In this document: positions 17,706 to 25,406 of the stretch, in pieces
Layout: each line of letters opens with the position of its first letter
Position numbering within the stretch: position 1 is the first letter of the stretch
Assembly: GCF_001865995.1 (NCBI RefSeq)
Contig: NZ_MLQQ01000006.1
Coordinates: 1 to 64,000 of the forward strand
Direction of reading: 5' to 3'
Source of the DNA: Anaerobacillus arseniciselenatis
Lineage (GTDB): Bacteria; Bacillota; Bacilli; Bacillales; Anaerobacillaceae
DNA length: 64,000 nt
The notes under the pieces: generated by a model
Database searches by the model: none
What the model saw: the letters and a program-made list of their open reading frames with translations, nothing else
What the model was told of the DNA's origin: nothing
Made by a program: the position numbers and the translations under genes

Positions 17706-17960
17706 TGAACGTTAACTGATGTTGTGTTGGGCACTCTCCCATTTTTGCGGATATGAGAGGTCTTATTTCATAGATTTGTTGAGTTTTGGCTATTTGGAGG
17801 ACACTCCAGAGCCCCGATCCCCTCTAAATCAGCATTTTTTTACTTCGTTTTTTGACAAATAAGGGCTCTGTCCGTTAATTCTTAAAATCATGTTCCTTAT
17901 TTACCTAACTGAATTCTACCTGTCCGTTCATCCATATTTCGTCACTAACCTAGACTACGG

Positions 17961-18560
17961 TTATTGTAACAAAGTAAGCTCATACCCCTTTTCCCTAACT
18001 TGGTCAATCAGTGTAGGTAAAATAGACACTGTCTGCTCTAATTCATGCAACAAAATAATAGACCCTTCTGAAATATGATTAACCACATTGCAGACAATTT
18101 TTTCTGGAGTATCTTTATTCACCCAATCGTAAGAGGATATATCCCACATAATCGGTGTAAGACCGAGTTCATGTAAGATCGTCATCGTATCTTCGTTATA
18201 TTGACCGAACGGTGGTCGAAAATAGGTGACCTTGTTATTCGTGATCTCTTCAATTTGCTCGACACTTTTATTAATCTGTTTGTATTGCTCTTCATAGTTT
18301 AAGTTCACTAAATTTTTATGTTTTAAGGAGTGTGCACCGATTACGTGCCCTTCATCTAAAACTCTTTGCCAAGGCCTTTCTTTATAAAGGAGCTTTGATT
18401 GCCAGAAAAAGATTGCCGGAACATCCTTTTCCTTTAAAATGTCTAAAATCGCCTCAAGGTTTCGGCTAGGTCCATCGTCAAATGTTAAAATGATTTTTTT
18501 GCGAGTGGCTTTCAGTTCATTCGCATTTTTAATCCATCTGTCGTCTTTAAGATCGTACAC
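17961..18560 (-). CDS. Polysaccharide deacetylase (carbohydrate esterase 4), disturbed 5' end
   Basis: From GTG at 18560 the 199-aa product carries the NodB fold motifs: TFDDGPS (catalytic Asp and metal Asp), HSLKHKN (metal His pair), RPPFGQYN and a C-terminal ILLHE. It would deacetylate peptidoglycan or another N-acetyl polysaccharide. No signal peptide is encoded. Upstream in the same frame, a perfectly spaced start (GAGGTG, 7 nt, ATG at 18593) gives only MRSP before an in-frame TGA at 18579-18581. So either translation starts at the weak GTG or the gene is interrupted and perhaps dead. Confidence 0.75.
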   Translation of the reverse strand: MYDLKDDRWIKNANELKATRKKIILTFDDGPSRNLEAILDILKEKDVPAIFFWQSKLLYKERPWQRVLDEGHVIGAHSLKHKNLVNLNYEEQYKQINKSVEQIEEITNNKVTYFRPPFGQYNEDTMTILHELGLTPIMWDISSYDWVNKDTPEKIVCNVVNHISEGSIILLHELEQTVSILPTLIDQVREKGYELTLLQ

Positions 18561-18579
18561 GACCTCATCATTAACTACT

Positions 18580-18606
18580 CATGGGCTTCGCATCAAACTT
18601 CACCTC
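18580..18606. repeat. 27-nt leader repeat, copy 1
   Basis: Identical over 27 nt to 19191-19217, including CACCTC (a ribosome binding site on the minus strand) and the ATG after it. The similarity fades gradually beyond, through another 35 AT-rich bases. Confidence 0.7.
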
Positions 18607-18784
18607 AACTTTTATATTTAATTTGATCTTCAAAAACTAACTGCTGATCAACATAAACTATACTCAACTGCGAAAATAATGATAAAAACCGTAATCAGTA
18701 TTAATTTTTAGTTCGCCCCATTGATCGTGATCAGAACTAAATCATTTTCAGATAACGAATATTGTTCGAAGACACTCTCTTAAT

Positions 18785-18890
18785 CTACTGCAAATATTTA
18801 ACCATACGATAGTATTCCGTTTTATAGCCTAGCTTTTCGTTTAGTTTGATCATATTTTCATTAGAATTTGTGCTATAAAATTTAAGATAT
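18785..18890 (-). pseudogene. GNAT acetyltransferase remnant (C-terminal ~35 aa)
   Basis: The minus-strand frame ending at 18785 reads TNSNENMIKLNEKLGYKTEY and on to a TAG, the typical C-terminal strand-helix of GNAT N-acetyltransferases (asparagine pairs before a helix ending NEKLG[FY]). An in-frame TAA lies just upstream and no start or acetyl-CoA loop remains. It is a decayed fragment. Confidence 0.65.
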
Positions 18891-19097
18891 CTACATCTTT
18901 ACTCGTCAGTCTTTTCATTTTTCTTTGTCCTTTCATTTATTAGAATGGTCTATCATTGATACAGTACCATATTTCACTTGATATTTTAACATAATTATCC
19001 AGTGTTTTCTCTGTTATTCTCTATACATGACATGCCTCTTAACCATGCTAAATCTTTTGCTAATTCAAAAGGGAAAATATTTTATATATAAAATATA

Positions 19098-19132
19098 AAA
19101 AAAGTAGGAGGAATTGAAATCCTACTACTTTT
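19098..19132. terminator. Probable terminator in an intergenic remnant region
   Basis: AGTAGGA and TCCTACT form a 7-bp stem flanked by A and T runs, so it could act in either direction. It sits between the GNAT remnant and the second leader repeat, with no intact gene adjoining. Confidence 0.55.
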
Positions 19133-19190
19133 AACAGCTGCTTTTTATCGATTTTAAAAGGGATGCTATAATTTTAATGAAATTTACATC

Positions 19191-19217
19191 CATGGGCTTC
19201 GCATCAAACTTCACCTC
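19191..19217. repeat. 27-nt leader repeat, copy 2
   Basis: Exact match of 18580-18606. Here the minus-strand ATG is followed by only six codons before TAA, and no gene follows, so it looks like the left-over leader of a lost gene. Confidence 0.65.
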
Positions 19218-19282
19218 TATTTTAAAATTTAATCCATCCTCCAAAAATAATGTTACATTTTATATAGATTTATTTCTCTCGT

Positions 19283-19723
19283 TTACTTTCCTTTTTTAAC
19301 GATAGTTTCCAATTTTTCGATAAGATTTTTATGATTAATAAGTTGAATTAAGTCTAAAATCGCTGTTAGTAGCCGCTTTCTCTCAAGAGAATCACGCTTT
19401 CCTAAACCTTTACCTACTCTACGTTTTTTTTGATGTTGTTTTAATAAACATACGATTTTTTCTATTAATGCTTCAATTTTTTCTTCTATTTGTTGAAGAA
19501 GTTCTCTTAGAGTATCTAGATCAATTGTATGTGGCAAAATCGTCTCAGTATTAATATTTAATAAAGATTTTACGTCAAGCTGATTTCCTAGATCTAAGTT
19601 TACTAGATTGGCGTTTCTAGAACCTTCTAATAAAGACTCGAGTAAAGAGCGGACTTTCGTATCAGACTGCCCCCCTAGTAATTTTAATATTTCTTGAACA
19701 GTTGCTTCTAATCTTTCCTCCAT
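19283..19723 (-). CDS. Hypothetical helical protein, 146 aa
   Basis: Starts MEERLEATVQEILKLLGG, preceded by GGAAGGAG. Leucine-rich amphipathic segments (TLRELLQQIEEKIEALIEKI, near residues 70-90) suggest a coiled coil; a basic stretch QKKRRVGKGLGKR lies near residue 100. No signal peptide. The composition resembles poorly characterised spore-associated proteins of Bacillus, but I cannot assign a family. Confidence 0.6.
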   Translation of the reverse strand: MEERLEATVQEILKLLGGQSDTKVRSLLESLLEGSRNANLVNLDLGNQLDVKSLLNINTETILPHTIDLDTLRELLQQIEEKIEALIEKIVCLLKQHQKKRRVGKGLGKRDSLERKRLLTAILDLIQLINHKNLIEKLETIVKKGK

Positions 19724-19909
19724 TTCATTTTCTCCTTCCTAAAAAAACATATATTTTTTACTAATGTATTCAAGCTTAGTAACTTTGTTCTGAAATTGAT
19801 TACTTTGCCTCCTAGTAAGAGAACTACTTTCATGGGACCACCTAAATACATTAATCAACTCTTTTTGTTAAATAATAAATTTAACGCTTGATATAAAGAG
19901 GTTTTTAAC

Positions 19910-20434
19910 ATGACATTCGAAGATTATCGTAAAGAGGCAACAAAAGGGAATTTACAGATAGGAATTAGTAGTTCGGTTGCACGAAATTTTTTTCTTCAAG
20001 CGAATATTAAAAGTTTGCAAAGAAAATTTGGCGGAAGTTTTTTATTCGAAAAAAACATCGTCAGTGCGTGTAACCTATCGGCACTTCTTTTTTTATTATT
20101 AAACACAGTTTTGTATCTCGTTGCAATAAAATGGTGGAGTATCATCGTCATACCATTAACTTTTTATTTCTTCTTAATATGTGAAATGTTGGCTTTTAAA
20201 GGTGAAAACAATTTTAAAATAAGTTCCTGGATAATTATAATTGCGATTTCGGGTGCGTTTGCCTTTAGCCATCATGGAATAGTAGTAGTTTTATGGATAG
20301 TATCGATACCTTTACCAAACTTTTTTCTTTATGTTAGTTATTTTCTTGCATCAAAACTCCTTAAAGATTTATCAGTTAAAAATAAGAACCTTTATGAATG
20401 GCTTAAAGGAGAAGAGTATCTATATATTTTTTAG
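19910..20434 (+). CDS. Hypothetical membrane protein, 174 aa
   Basis: An N-terminal soluble stretch of about 45 residues is followed by four hydrophobic helices, including LSALLFLLLNTVLYLVA and ISSWIIIIAISGAFAF, then a charged C-terminal tail. It is probably an integral membrane protein with both ends cytoplasmic. No family recognised. It stands alone with weak ribosome binding sequence GAGG about 10 nt from the ATG. Confidence 0.55.
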   Translation: MTFEDYRKEATKGNLQIGISSSVARNFFLQANIKSLQRKFGGSFLFEKNIVSACNLSALLFLLLNTVLYLVAIKWWSIIVIPLTFYFFLICEMLAFKGENNFKISSWIIIIAISGAFAFSHHGIVVVLWIVSIPLPNFFLYVSYFLASKLLKDLSVKNKNLYEWLKGEEYLYIF

Positions 20435-20743
20435 TCGATCTTGTGATGCCAGGTAAAATGTTTCACAAAGGTGGGGCACTGTGATTATTTCAACTTACCG
20501 GACAAGATGTCCGCTCCGCCTTTTAAAATAGGCTTTTTAAAAGAAATAAGGGATCTCATGTCCGCGCGTGCTCACAACGAGCGATATATATAACAAAGAC
20601 ATTTATGGCGCTTATGTTCATTGTGACGCTCCTATTTGCTGACCAGCGCACCTAAAAGTTAAGTAAACCGTCGTAGATTTTTACAAGTGCGCCTGTATGT
20701 CCTTTTAAAACACGCCCTTACTTATCCTCCATTTACGCCTTTA
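20435..20743. other. Intergenic, no gene seen
   Basis: No open frame with a plausible start. Short inverted sequences such as GGACAAGATGTCC are present, but nothing that I can name. Confidence 0.5.
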
Positions 20744-20911
20744 TCAATATTCATCGTATATGTCGTCGGCATTTTTGAAACGAATTTCTTCTGAATTTAA
20801 CGTTCCCATTTTATCACTTCGGTCTTCCCTATCACCTGGCAAAGTGCCTTCTGGAACTAAATCTTGATTATCTCTAAATACTGTTTTTTGTCTTTTCTTA
20901 TCATTTGGCAT
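20744..20911 (-). CDS. Small acidic hypothetical protein, 55 aa
   Basis: ATG at 20911 follows AGGAGTGG by 7 nt. The product begins MPNDKKRQKTVFRDNQDLVP and ends in the acidic tail NADDIYDEY. It is hydrophilic, lacks cysteine and may be unstructured. Comparable short hydrophilic proteins are common in spore-formers, but no family is identified. Confidence 0.55.
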   Translation of the reverse strand: MPNDKKRQKTVFRDNQDLVPEGTLPGDREDRSDKMGTLNSEEIRFKNADDIYDEY

Positions 20912-21165
20912 GATTTTTCCACTCCTATTCATTGTCATTAAAATTATTATGCCCAGTGCTTAAAACTCCATCCTTTCCAAACGCTACTCTCGATCCAACT
21001 AATGGGGCATTAGCCAAGCTAAAGGGATCCTACGTTATAAGCCAGCAACGTTTTTTTCCTCACACCAAAAAAGCGACCACCTTAATTGGCAATCGCTTTC
21101 GTCCTTTAAATGAAATTAATCTATATTCAAGAAATTTCCAGATGCTTTAATTTACAAAAACTAAC

Positions 21166-21432
21166 CTAAAAACTTAATAAAGGCCATTTCTTTACAAATC
21201 GATCGCCATGATCGACAAAACCTAAACTACGGTATAAGTTATGAGCGCCTATGTTTTCTGTATCGTAGCCTACGACAATTTTTTGGGCGTTTGGCAATTT
21301 AGCCATTTTTTCTAACATTAATTGAGTTGCTTTTTTTCCAATACCTTTACCTTGATATTGTTGAACAAGCAATTGATCGCAAAGTTTAGAGCTTTTAATC
21401 CTAAATTTTTTGTAGTTGGTCACAAGCACCAA
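21166..21432 (-). pseudogene. GNAT acetyltransferase, N-terminally truncated
   Basis: The 88-aa frame carries the acetyl-CoA loop QYQGKGIGKKA and the C-terminal motif NIGAHNLYRSLGF, but the first ~70 residues of a GNAT domain are missing. The frame loses similarity at about 21400 and a family II repeat begins near 21432, so the element or an associated deletion probably removed the 5' end. Comparable to diamine-type acetyltransferases. Confidence 0.7.
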
Positions 21433-21700
21433 TCATGAGCGTTTCGTATGTAAAAGTTGGTTTGTTGATTTGTTGGTTCGGTAGACAACCCACCTGTCTT
21501 TTACATGTTAGATGAGGATGAGGAAATTGTCATGAAGATTTGTATAAAATGTCCGGCCGATTTCTCGAGTGAGCCTCTAAAACTCGATAGAGGTTTACAG
21601 AGAAGTGAGAGAATTCGGCCGGCATTTACTTCTTAGATCATGACTGTTACCGTCATGCTAGTTTTGTATGAAAATCGCCCTCCTTTTAAAGGGATGCTCC
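21425..21700. repeat. Family II structured repeat, copy 1
   Basis: Outer words GAGCGTTTCGTATG and AAAGTTGGTTTGTTG lead into a long hairpin whose arms are CCGGCCGA(T)TTCTC and GAGAATTCGGCCGG, enclosing a loop with CTCTAAAACTCGATAGAGG. A CATGACTGTTACCGTCATG palindrome follows. The loop matches copies at about 25875 and 30740, while the arms do not. Confidence 0.75.
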
Positions 21701-21802
21701 TACGTCTCCTAGTAACGCTTCGAAAAAATTTCATAAGATAGACAAATAACTCCTATTGATTTCAGGAGAAATTTATGGTGAAATTACTATAGAGATATAT
21801 TT

Positions 21803-21818
21803 AAGTATAATTATACTT
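21803..21818. promoter_or_regulatory. 16-bp palindrome upstream of cueP, possible operator
   Basis: AAGTATAATTATACTT is perfectly self-complementary and lies about 70 bp before the cueP start; a TATAAT at about 21849-21854 could be the -10 element. It does not match the CsoR or CopY operator patterns I know. Confidence 0.45.
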
Positions 21819-21887
21819 AGAGATAGAAAATTATAGTTTAAAAGATTATAATATTTACATCTAGACTAAGCCAAGGTGGTGAATACA

Positions 21888-22424
21888 GTGAAAGTAAAAA
21901 TCTTAGCAGTTATTGGATTGTTATCCGCACTACTAGTAGTAGGTTGTTCCGCTGATGGAAACGACGAAAGTAATGCAGAAGTTAATGAAGTGGATAACAT
22001 TAAAGAATTAGTGCATGATCACAGTATGGGTAACATTGAAGGTCAAGTGGCTCGCATCAATTCTCACCAACTCATTGTAACAGAAGGTGACGAAAACGAG
22101 TATCTCTATAACTTACCTGAAGATGAATTTTTTGTCTCCATTGCTCCTTATATCAATTTCACCCATCCTTGAAGCATTCATAACCTGACAGGTTGTCAGG
22201 GCGAATTGGTGAATGAAGACTTCGAAGTATATATTGAGGACAACGAAGGTAATGTCGTACTAGATGATACTGTACAATCGCTTCCTAACGGATTTATCGA
22301 CTTGTGGCTACCACGAGATAGAACGTATCAAATTACAATTGCTTACGATGGAAAAACTGCAGAATCTGAGTTTTCAACATTCGAAGGCGACGACACTTGC
22401 ATTACAACGATGCAGCTTTCGTAA
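21888..22424 (+). CDS. cueP: CueP-type copper-binding lipoprotein, probable selenoprotein (in-frame UGA = Sec95)
   Basis: Reading through a TGA at 22170-22172 gives one 178-aa protein of full CueP length. A lipoprotein signal with lipobox LVVGC (Cys20) is followed by KELVHDHSMGNI, PEDEFFVSIAPYI, then THP-U-SIHNLTGCQGEL, GFIDLWLPRD and the C-terminal DDTCITTMQLS. CueP proteins have three conserved cysteines (Cys96, Cys104 and Cys172 in Salmonella as I recall); here they map to UGA95, Cys103 and Cys171. UGA thus replaces only a metal/thiol cysteine, the frame is otherwise intact, and a SECIS-like hairpin starts 11 nt after it. GTG at 21888 follows AGGTGG. The alternative is a recent Cys-to-stop mutation. 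Confidence 0.8.
22184..22200 (+). promoter_or_regulatory. SECIS-like hairpin for selenocysteine insertion
   Basis: CCTGACA-GGT-TGTCAGG forms a perfect 7-bp stem with a GGU loop. It is 17 nt long and starts 11 nt after the UGA, the geometry of the minimal fdhF SECIS of E. coli, and the loop begins with G as in bacterial SECIS elements. Confidence 0.78.
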
Positions 22425-22440
22425 AAACTGAACTGATTAG

Positions 22441-22467
22441 AAAAAGCACCTTAGCGGGTGCTTTTTT
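22441..22467 (+). terminator. Terminator of cueP
   Basis: AAAGCACC and GGGTGCTTTTTT form a compact hairpin with a T tract 17 bp after the cueP stop. A terminator just past the second half supports one transcript across the UGA. Confidence 0.88.
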
Positions 22468-22510
22468 GATGTATAACAAATGAAACTGATTATTAGACCA
22501 TCACTAATGC

Positions 22511-22657
22511 CTAAAACCTAAATAAAAACATATACAATAGCAGTAGTGCAAACGTTGAAATCCCAGAAATGGTGATCATTTTACGATTTTGTTTTTTTAC
22601 ACCTGCGCCGACCATAATTACCGCAATCAAGATCAACAACGTAATGATAATTTTCAT
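22511..22657 (-). CDS. Small membrane protein, 48 aa
   Basis: MKIIITLLILIAVIMVGAGV forms one transmembrane helix, a short basic loop KKQNRK follows, and a second hydrophobic helix ends the protein (LLLLYMFLFRF). ATG at 22657 is preceded by GGAGGT 8 nt upstream, better than a longer frame. Function unknown; it is transcribed towards cueP's terminator. Confidence 0.65.
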   Translation of the reverse strand: MKIIITLLILIAVIMVGAGVKKQNRKMITISGISTFALLLLYMFLFRF

Positions 22658-22839
22658 CGATATGTACCTCCATGTTATATTAACTATAGTGTAACACACC
22701 AATTTCACGCCATACAAACATTAGCACTATGTAAATGTTTACAAACCTTCTCTCAACAAATATCGTTCTTTTTAATTTATTTATTCATAGGATTCAGTAA
22801 CAGATTCTTTTTATAGGACGAACTTAAGGGGTGTGCGTC

Positions 22840-23709
22840 ATGGAGAAGCAAGCAAAAGGGGAACAACTGACAAACACAGAGAAAGTTTTATATTTGTTCG
22901 GTGGGGTTGTATTTTTAGTCGCTTTTTCGAGTACATTTTTTTTAAGTAGCGGTTTATCTCCGCTCCACATTCTTCAATTACGTTTAACGTTTGTAGGGAT
23001 TGCACTCGTCTACTTTTTAGCGACTCATTTTTATGGTCAACGATTACAAAAATTAATAGAGAAAATCCTTAAGAAATGTGCACAAGTGAAGGTTAAAAAC
23101 CAATTATCCCTTTCTAATATTAAAAATAATACTGAGGTAAAAACTTACGGTGAAATTGTTTTTTCAAATAACAATCAAGAACAATTCCCAGAGTTAGTAG
23201 AAGGTTATATCGAGGATAAGACTAGCATAGCATCTGTCGTTCGTATTGATCAAAAGATTATTAAAACGACGGTAGTTCATTTTAACAAAAAAATTATTGA
23301 AGATATATCTACGATAGATGGTGAGAAACGCATTCTTGAAGCTCTCGATGTTCATCCCACAGCACTCACGACCAAAAAAGATGTTGAGCAAGAGCTTATC
23401 AAACATTCTACTCGTGAAGTGCGTAATGTTTTAGATGATAAAACTACCACTGAAAAGGTGATTGAGGAAACACCAATCGATCGCCATAATCACGAAGATG
23501 TTGATATTCCAGTCGAAAGCCGACCTAAAAAAGTAATTCACATTCAATCAGCGGCTGCACTCACCAAACAAAAGCAGTCTAATAAAAAAACACCTAAAGT
23601 AAAAACAGGTACTGAACGGGAACGAGGTAAGACTAGTACGAAAATGGTGCGAAGTAAAAACGATCAAATCACAATTTGGTTTAACGGCTCCGTCCATGGG
23701 AAGAAATGA
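22840..23709 (+). CDS. Hypothetical two-span membrane protein with long hydrophilic tail
   Basis: About 289 aa. Two transmembrane helices occupy residues 20-70 (VLYLFGGVVFLVAFSSTFFL is the first), followed by about 220 charged residues probably in the cytoplasm. The last 60 residues are Lys/Thr-rich and basic (KQKQSNKKTPKVKTGTERER), as in proteins that contact nucleic acid or cell wall. ATG at 22840 follows AAGGGGTG. No family recognised. Confidence 0.6.
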   Translation: MEKQAKGEQLTNTEKVLYLFGGVVFLVAFSSTFFLSSGLSPLHILQLRLTFVGIALVYFLATHFYGQRLQKLIEKILKKCAQVKVKNQLSLSNIKNNTEVKTYGEIVFSNNNQEQFPELVEGYIEDKTSIASVVRIDQKIIKTTVVHFNKKIIEDISTIDGEKRILEALDVHPTALTTKKDVEQELIKHSTREVRNVLDDKTTTEKVIEETPIDRHNHEDVDIPVESRPKKVIHIQSAAALTKQKQSNKKTPKVKTGTERERGKTSTKMVRSKNDQITIWFNGSVHGKK

Positions 23710-23748
23710 AGTTAAGCCACGATAGTCAATTCTAGATTTTTCATCAAA

Positions 23749-23780
23749 AAAGCGTTCCATCAAGTAATGGGAACGCTTTA
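23749..23780. terminator. Terminator after the two-span protein gene
   Basis: AAGCGTTCC and GGAACGCTT form a 9-bp stem with A and T flanks about 40 bp past the stop codon. Confidence 0.75.
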
Positions 23781-23926
23781 GTTGTGCTACAAAAACAAAA
23801 TGTTTGGCGAGGAATATCTATCCGCAAGACGGCTGCAAAAATCATCCAGACATTAAACTAATTAATGAATTCTATCCTTTTTTAACCTTCATGAATAAAT
23901 GAAAAGTTCGTTCCATAGGACTTCCT

Positions 23927-25402
23927 CTACCTTATTGAAATTTTAGCAACTTCATCTAAAAATGTTGCTTTTGCATAAGCTTCAATATATAAAAATGTTG
24001 GCACAAAAGGTTCTTCACCTTCTTGCCAATTTACTTCAATCGTTTGTTCCGTAGAAAAAAGTTGATATTCGTGTTGTGGTGCTGGAGCGTGGAATTGTTG
24101 TTGTGGAAGAGAAGCCACTGGATCCTCATGCATCACACCTTCACGATCAAACCAAATTGTTTCTATATTGTGGTCAACAATATAATAGGTGAAGTTATCG
24201 ATTCCACCACTATGACGATAGTAGTTCAAATCTAATAGTAAAAAATTATAAGAGCGGTCTGCGTCGACGGCTTCTTTTATCACTAATGTTGTTGTATAAT
24301 CCTCGATCTTTACTGTCTCAATTGTGATCGGCTCACCGATGTATTCAAATGTGTACGGCAAGTCCGTAACATCAAAGTCGATTTTGACTTGGTTATTTAC
24401 GTATTGTTCCATCTTTCCAAAATGAACTTCGATACTTTTTAAATCTTGAAAGTACATTCCTTCAAATATCGCGGTTTGAATATATGGCAATTCAAAATCT
24501 ACGACACCGCGCAGATAGTTTCTTACATCATACTGCTCACCATTGGCAACAAAATGAGATAGTTGAATTTCACGATTGTGTTCATTACTAAGATCTCGTT
24601 TATAACTGTATTTTAACTCAGTGCTCGTCGGGCTAAGCACTAGCTCGAGAATTTCAACAGGAACTCCTTGAACATCGATCACTTCATTTAGCTCATACGT
24701 TTTCGCCTCATATTTTTTTACCGGTACTTCAAGTTGCCAGCTGCCTTCAACGACCACCCGATTGCCTCGATCAAACCAATCTTCTGTTTCGAGTTCTGCA
24801 TCCGAAGTAAAAAGCATCTTAATTTCAATGCTCAATGTTTGCTCATCGTCTTCGATCGGCGCTAAATGAATTTGCCCTTTCGTAAGCCCGGGAACAACTT
24901 CCTCTATATTTCGAACTAATATACGCTCATTTGGAAATCCAACGGCTGTTTCTTGCTCATAAACCGCGGTCGGCTCAATAAAATAATGTTCGTCACTGTT
25001 CAAGTCTTCAACTTCAAAAAAAAGAATCGTTTCTTCGTTACTAGCCGCCACATGAGTAATCGTCAATTGAATATCTTCATTAACTGTATGAACGTCGACA
25101 GCTTCTCCGAACACCGCTTGATCACTACTCAAAAGTTGATAATAATAAACAAAGCCTGCAACCACGATCAAACTCAATATCATAACACTGATCATCACAC
25201 GAGGTGACCGTTTCGATTTTTTCATAATCGGAGCGGGCACGTGTGGGGTTTCTTCACGAATGTGGGAGTTGGCCATTTTATCATATTTTTTGGCGCATTG
25301 TTTACAAGATGCCAAATGAGCTCCAACCTCTTTATATTCTTCTAAACTTAGCTTCCCTTTATGGTAATCGACTAATTTTTTCTGAATGTCACTGCAGTTC
25401 AT
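23927..25402 (-). CDS. zf-HC2 anti-sigma-type membrane protein with large extracytoplasmic domain
   Basis: 491 aa. The N-terminal zinc-binding motif HLASCKQCAKKYD (His-x3-Cys-x2-Cys) is that of ZAS anti-sigma factors. A single transmembrane helix near residues 70-90 (VMISVMILSLIVVAGFVYYY) is followed by some 390 extracytoplasmic residues of beta-rich, DUF4179-like character. Such proteins normally bind an ECF sigma factor in the cytoplasm and release it on a signal. No sigma gene is adjacent here: the upstream gene is a GNAT acetyltransferase starting only 5 bp away. The partner may be elsewhere. Confidence 0.75.
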   Translation of the reverse strand: MNCSDIQKKLVDYHKGKLSLEEYKEVGAHLASCKQCAKKYDKMANSHIREETPHVPAPIMKKSKRSPRVMISVMILSLIVVAGFVYYYQLLSSDQAVFGEAVDVHTVNEDIQLTITHVAASNEETILFFEVEDLNSDEHYFIEPTAVYEQETAVGFPNERILVRNIEEVVPGLTKGQIHLAPIEDDEQTLSIEIKMLFTSDAELETEDWFDRGNRVVVEGSWQLEVPVKKYEAKTYELNEVIDVQGVPVEILELVLSPTSTELKYSYKRDLSNEHNREIQLSHFVANGEQYDVRNYLRGVVDFELPYIQTAIFEGMYFQDLKSIEVHFGKMEQYVNNQVKIDFDVTDLPYTFEYIGEPITIETVKIEDYTTTLVIKEAVDADRSYNFLLLDLNYYRHSGGIDNFTYYIVDHNIETIWFDREGVMHEDPVASLPQQQFHAPAPQHEYQLFSTEQTIEVNWQEGEEPFVPTFLYIEAYAKATFLDEVAKISIR

Positions 25403-25406
25403 ATGA

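Larger units (their letters stand above)
16955..17742. repeat. Composite tandem-repeat element 1 (A and B arrays)
   Basis: The left end, starting GTATGGGG and containing AGTGCGCAATAG, matches the ends of two other elements in the window; the right end GCACTCTCCCAT is a degenerate inverted copy. Inside are about six 52-bp A units (17006-17300) and seven 51-bp B units (17375-17705); the C type is absent. Units abut directly without spacers. Between two genes and over 780 bp, no convincing gene is present: open frames on both strands are repeats of the DNA unit. Confidence 0.85.

Noticed and set aside
16859..17742. Several 60-150 codon open frames inside the first repeat array
   Set aside because: They are direct translations of 51/52-bp DNA repeats, occur on both strands and lack ribosome binding sites.
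18579..18581. TGA in the deacetylase leader as a second selenocysteine codon
   Set aside because: It lies at codon 5, no hairpin follows at SECIS distance and no conserved cysteine is expected there.
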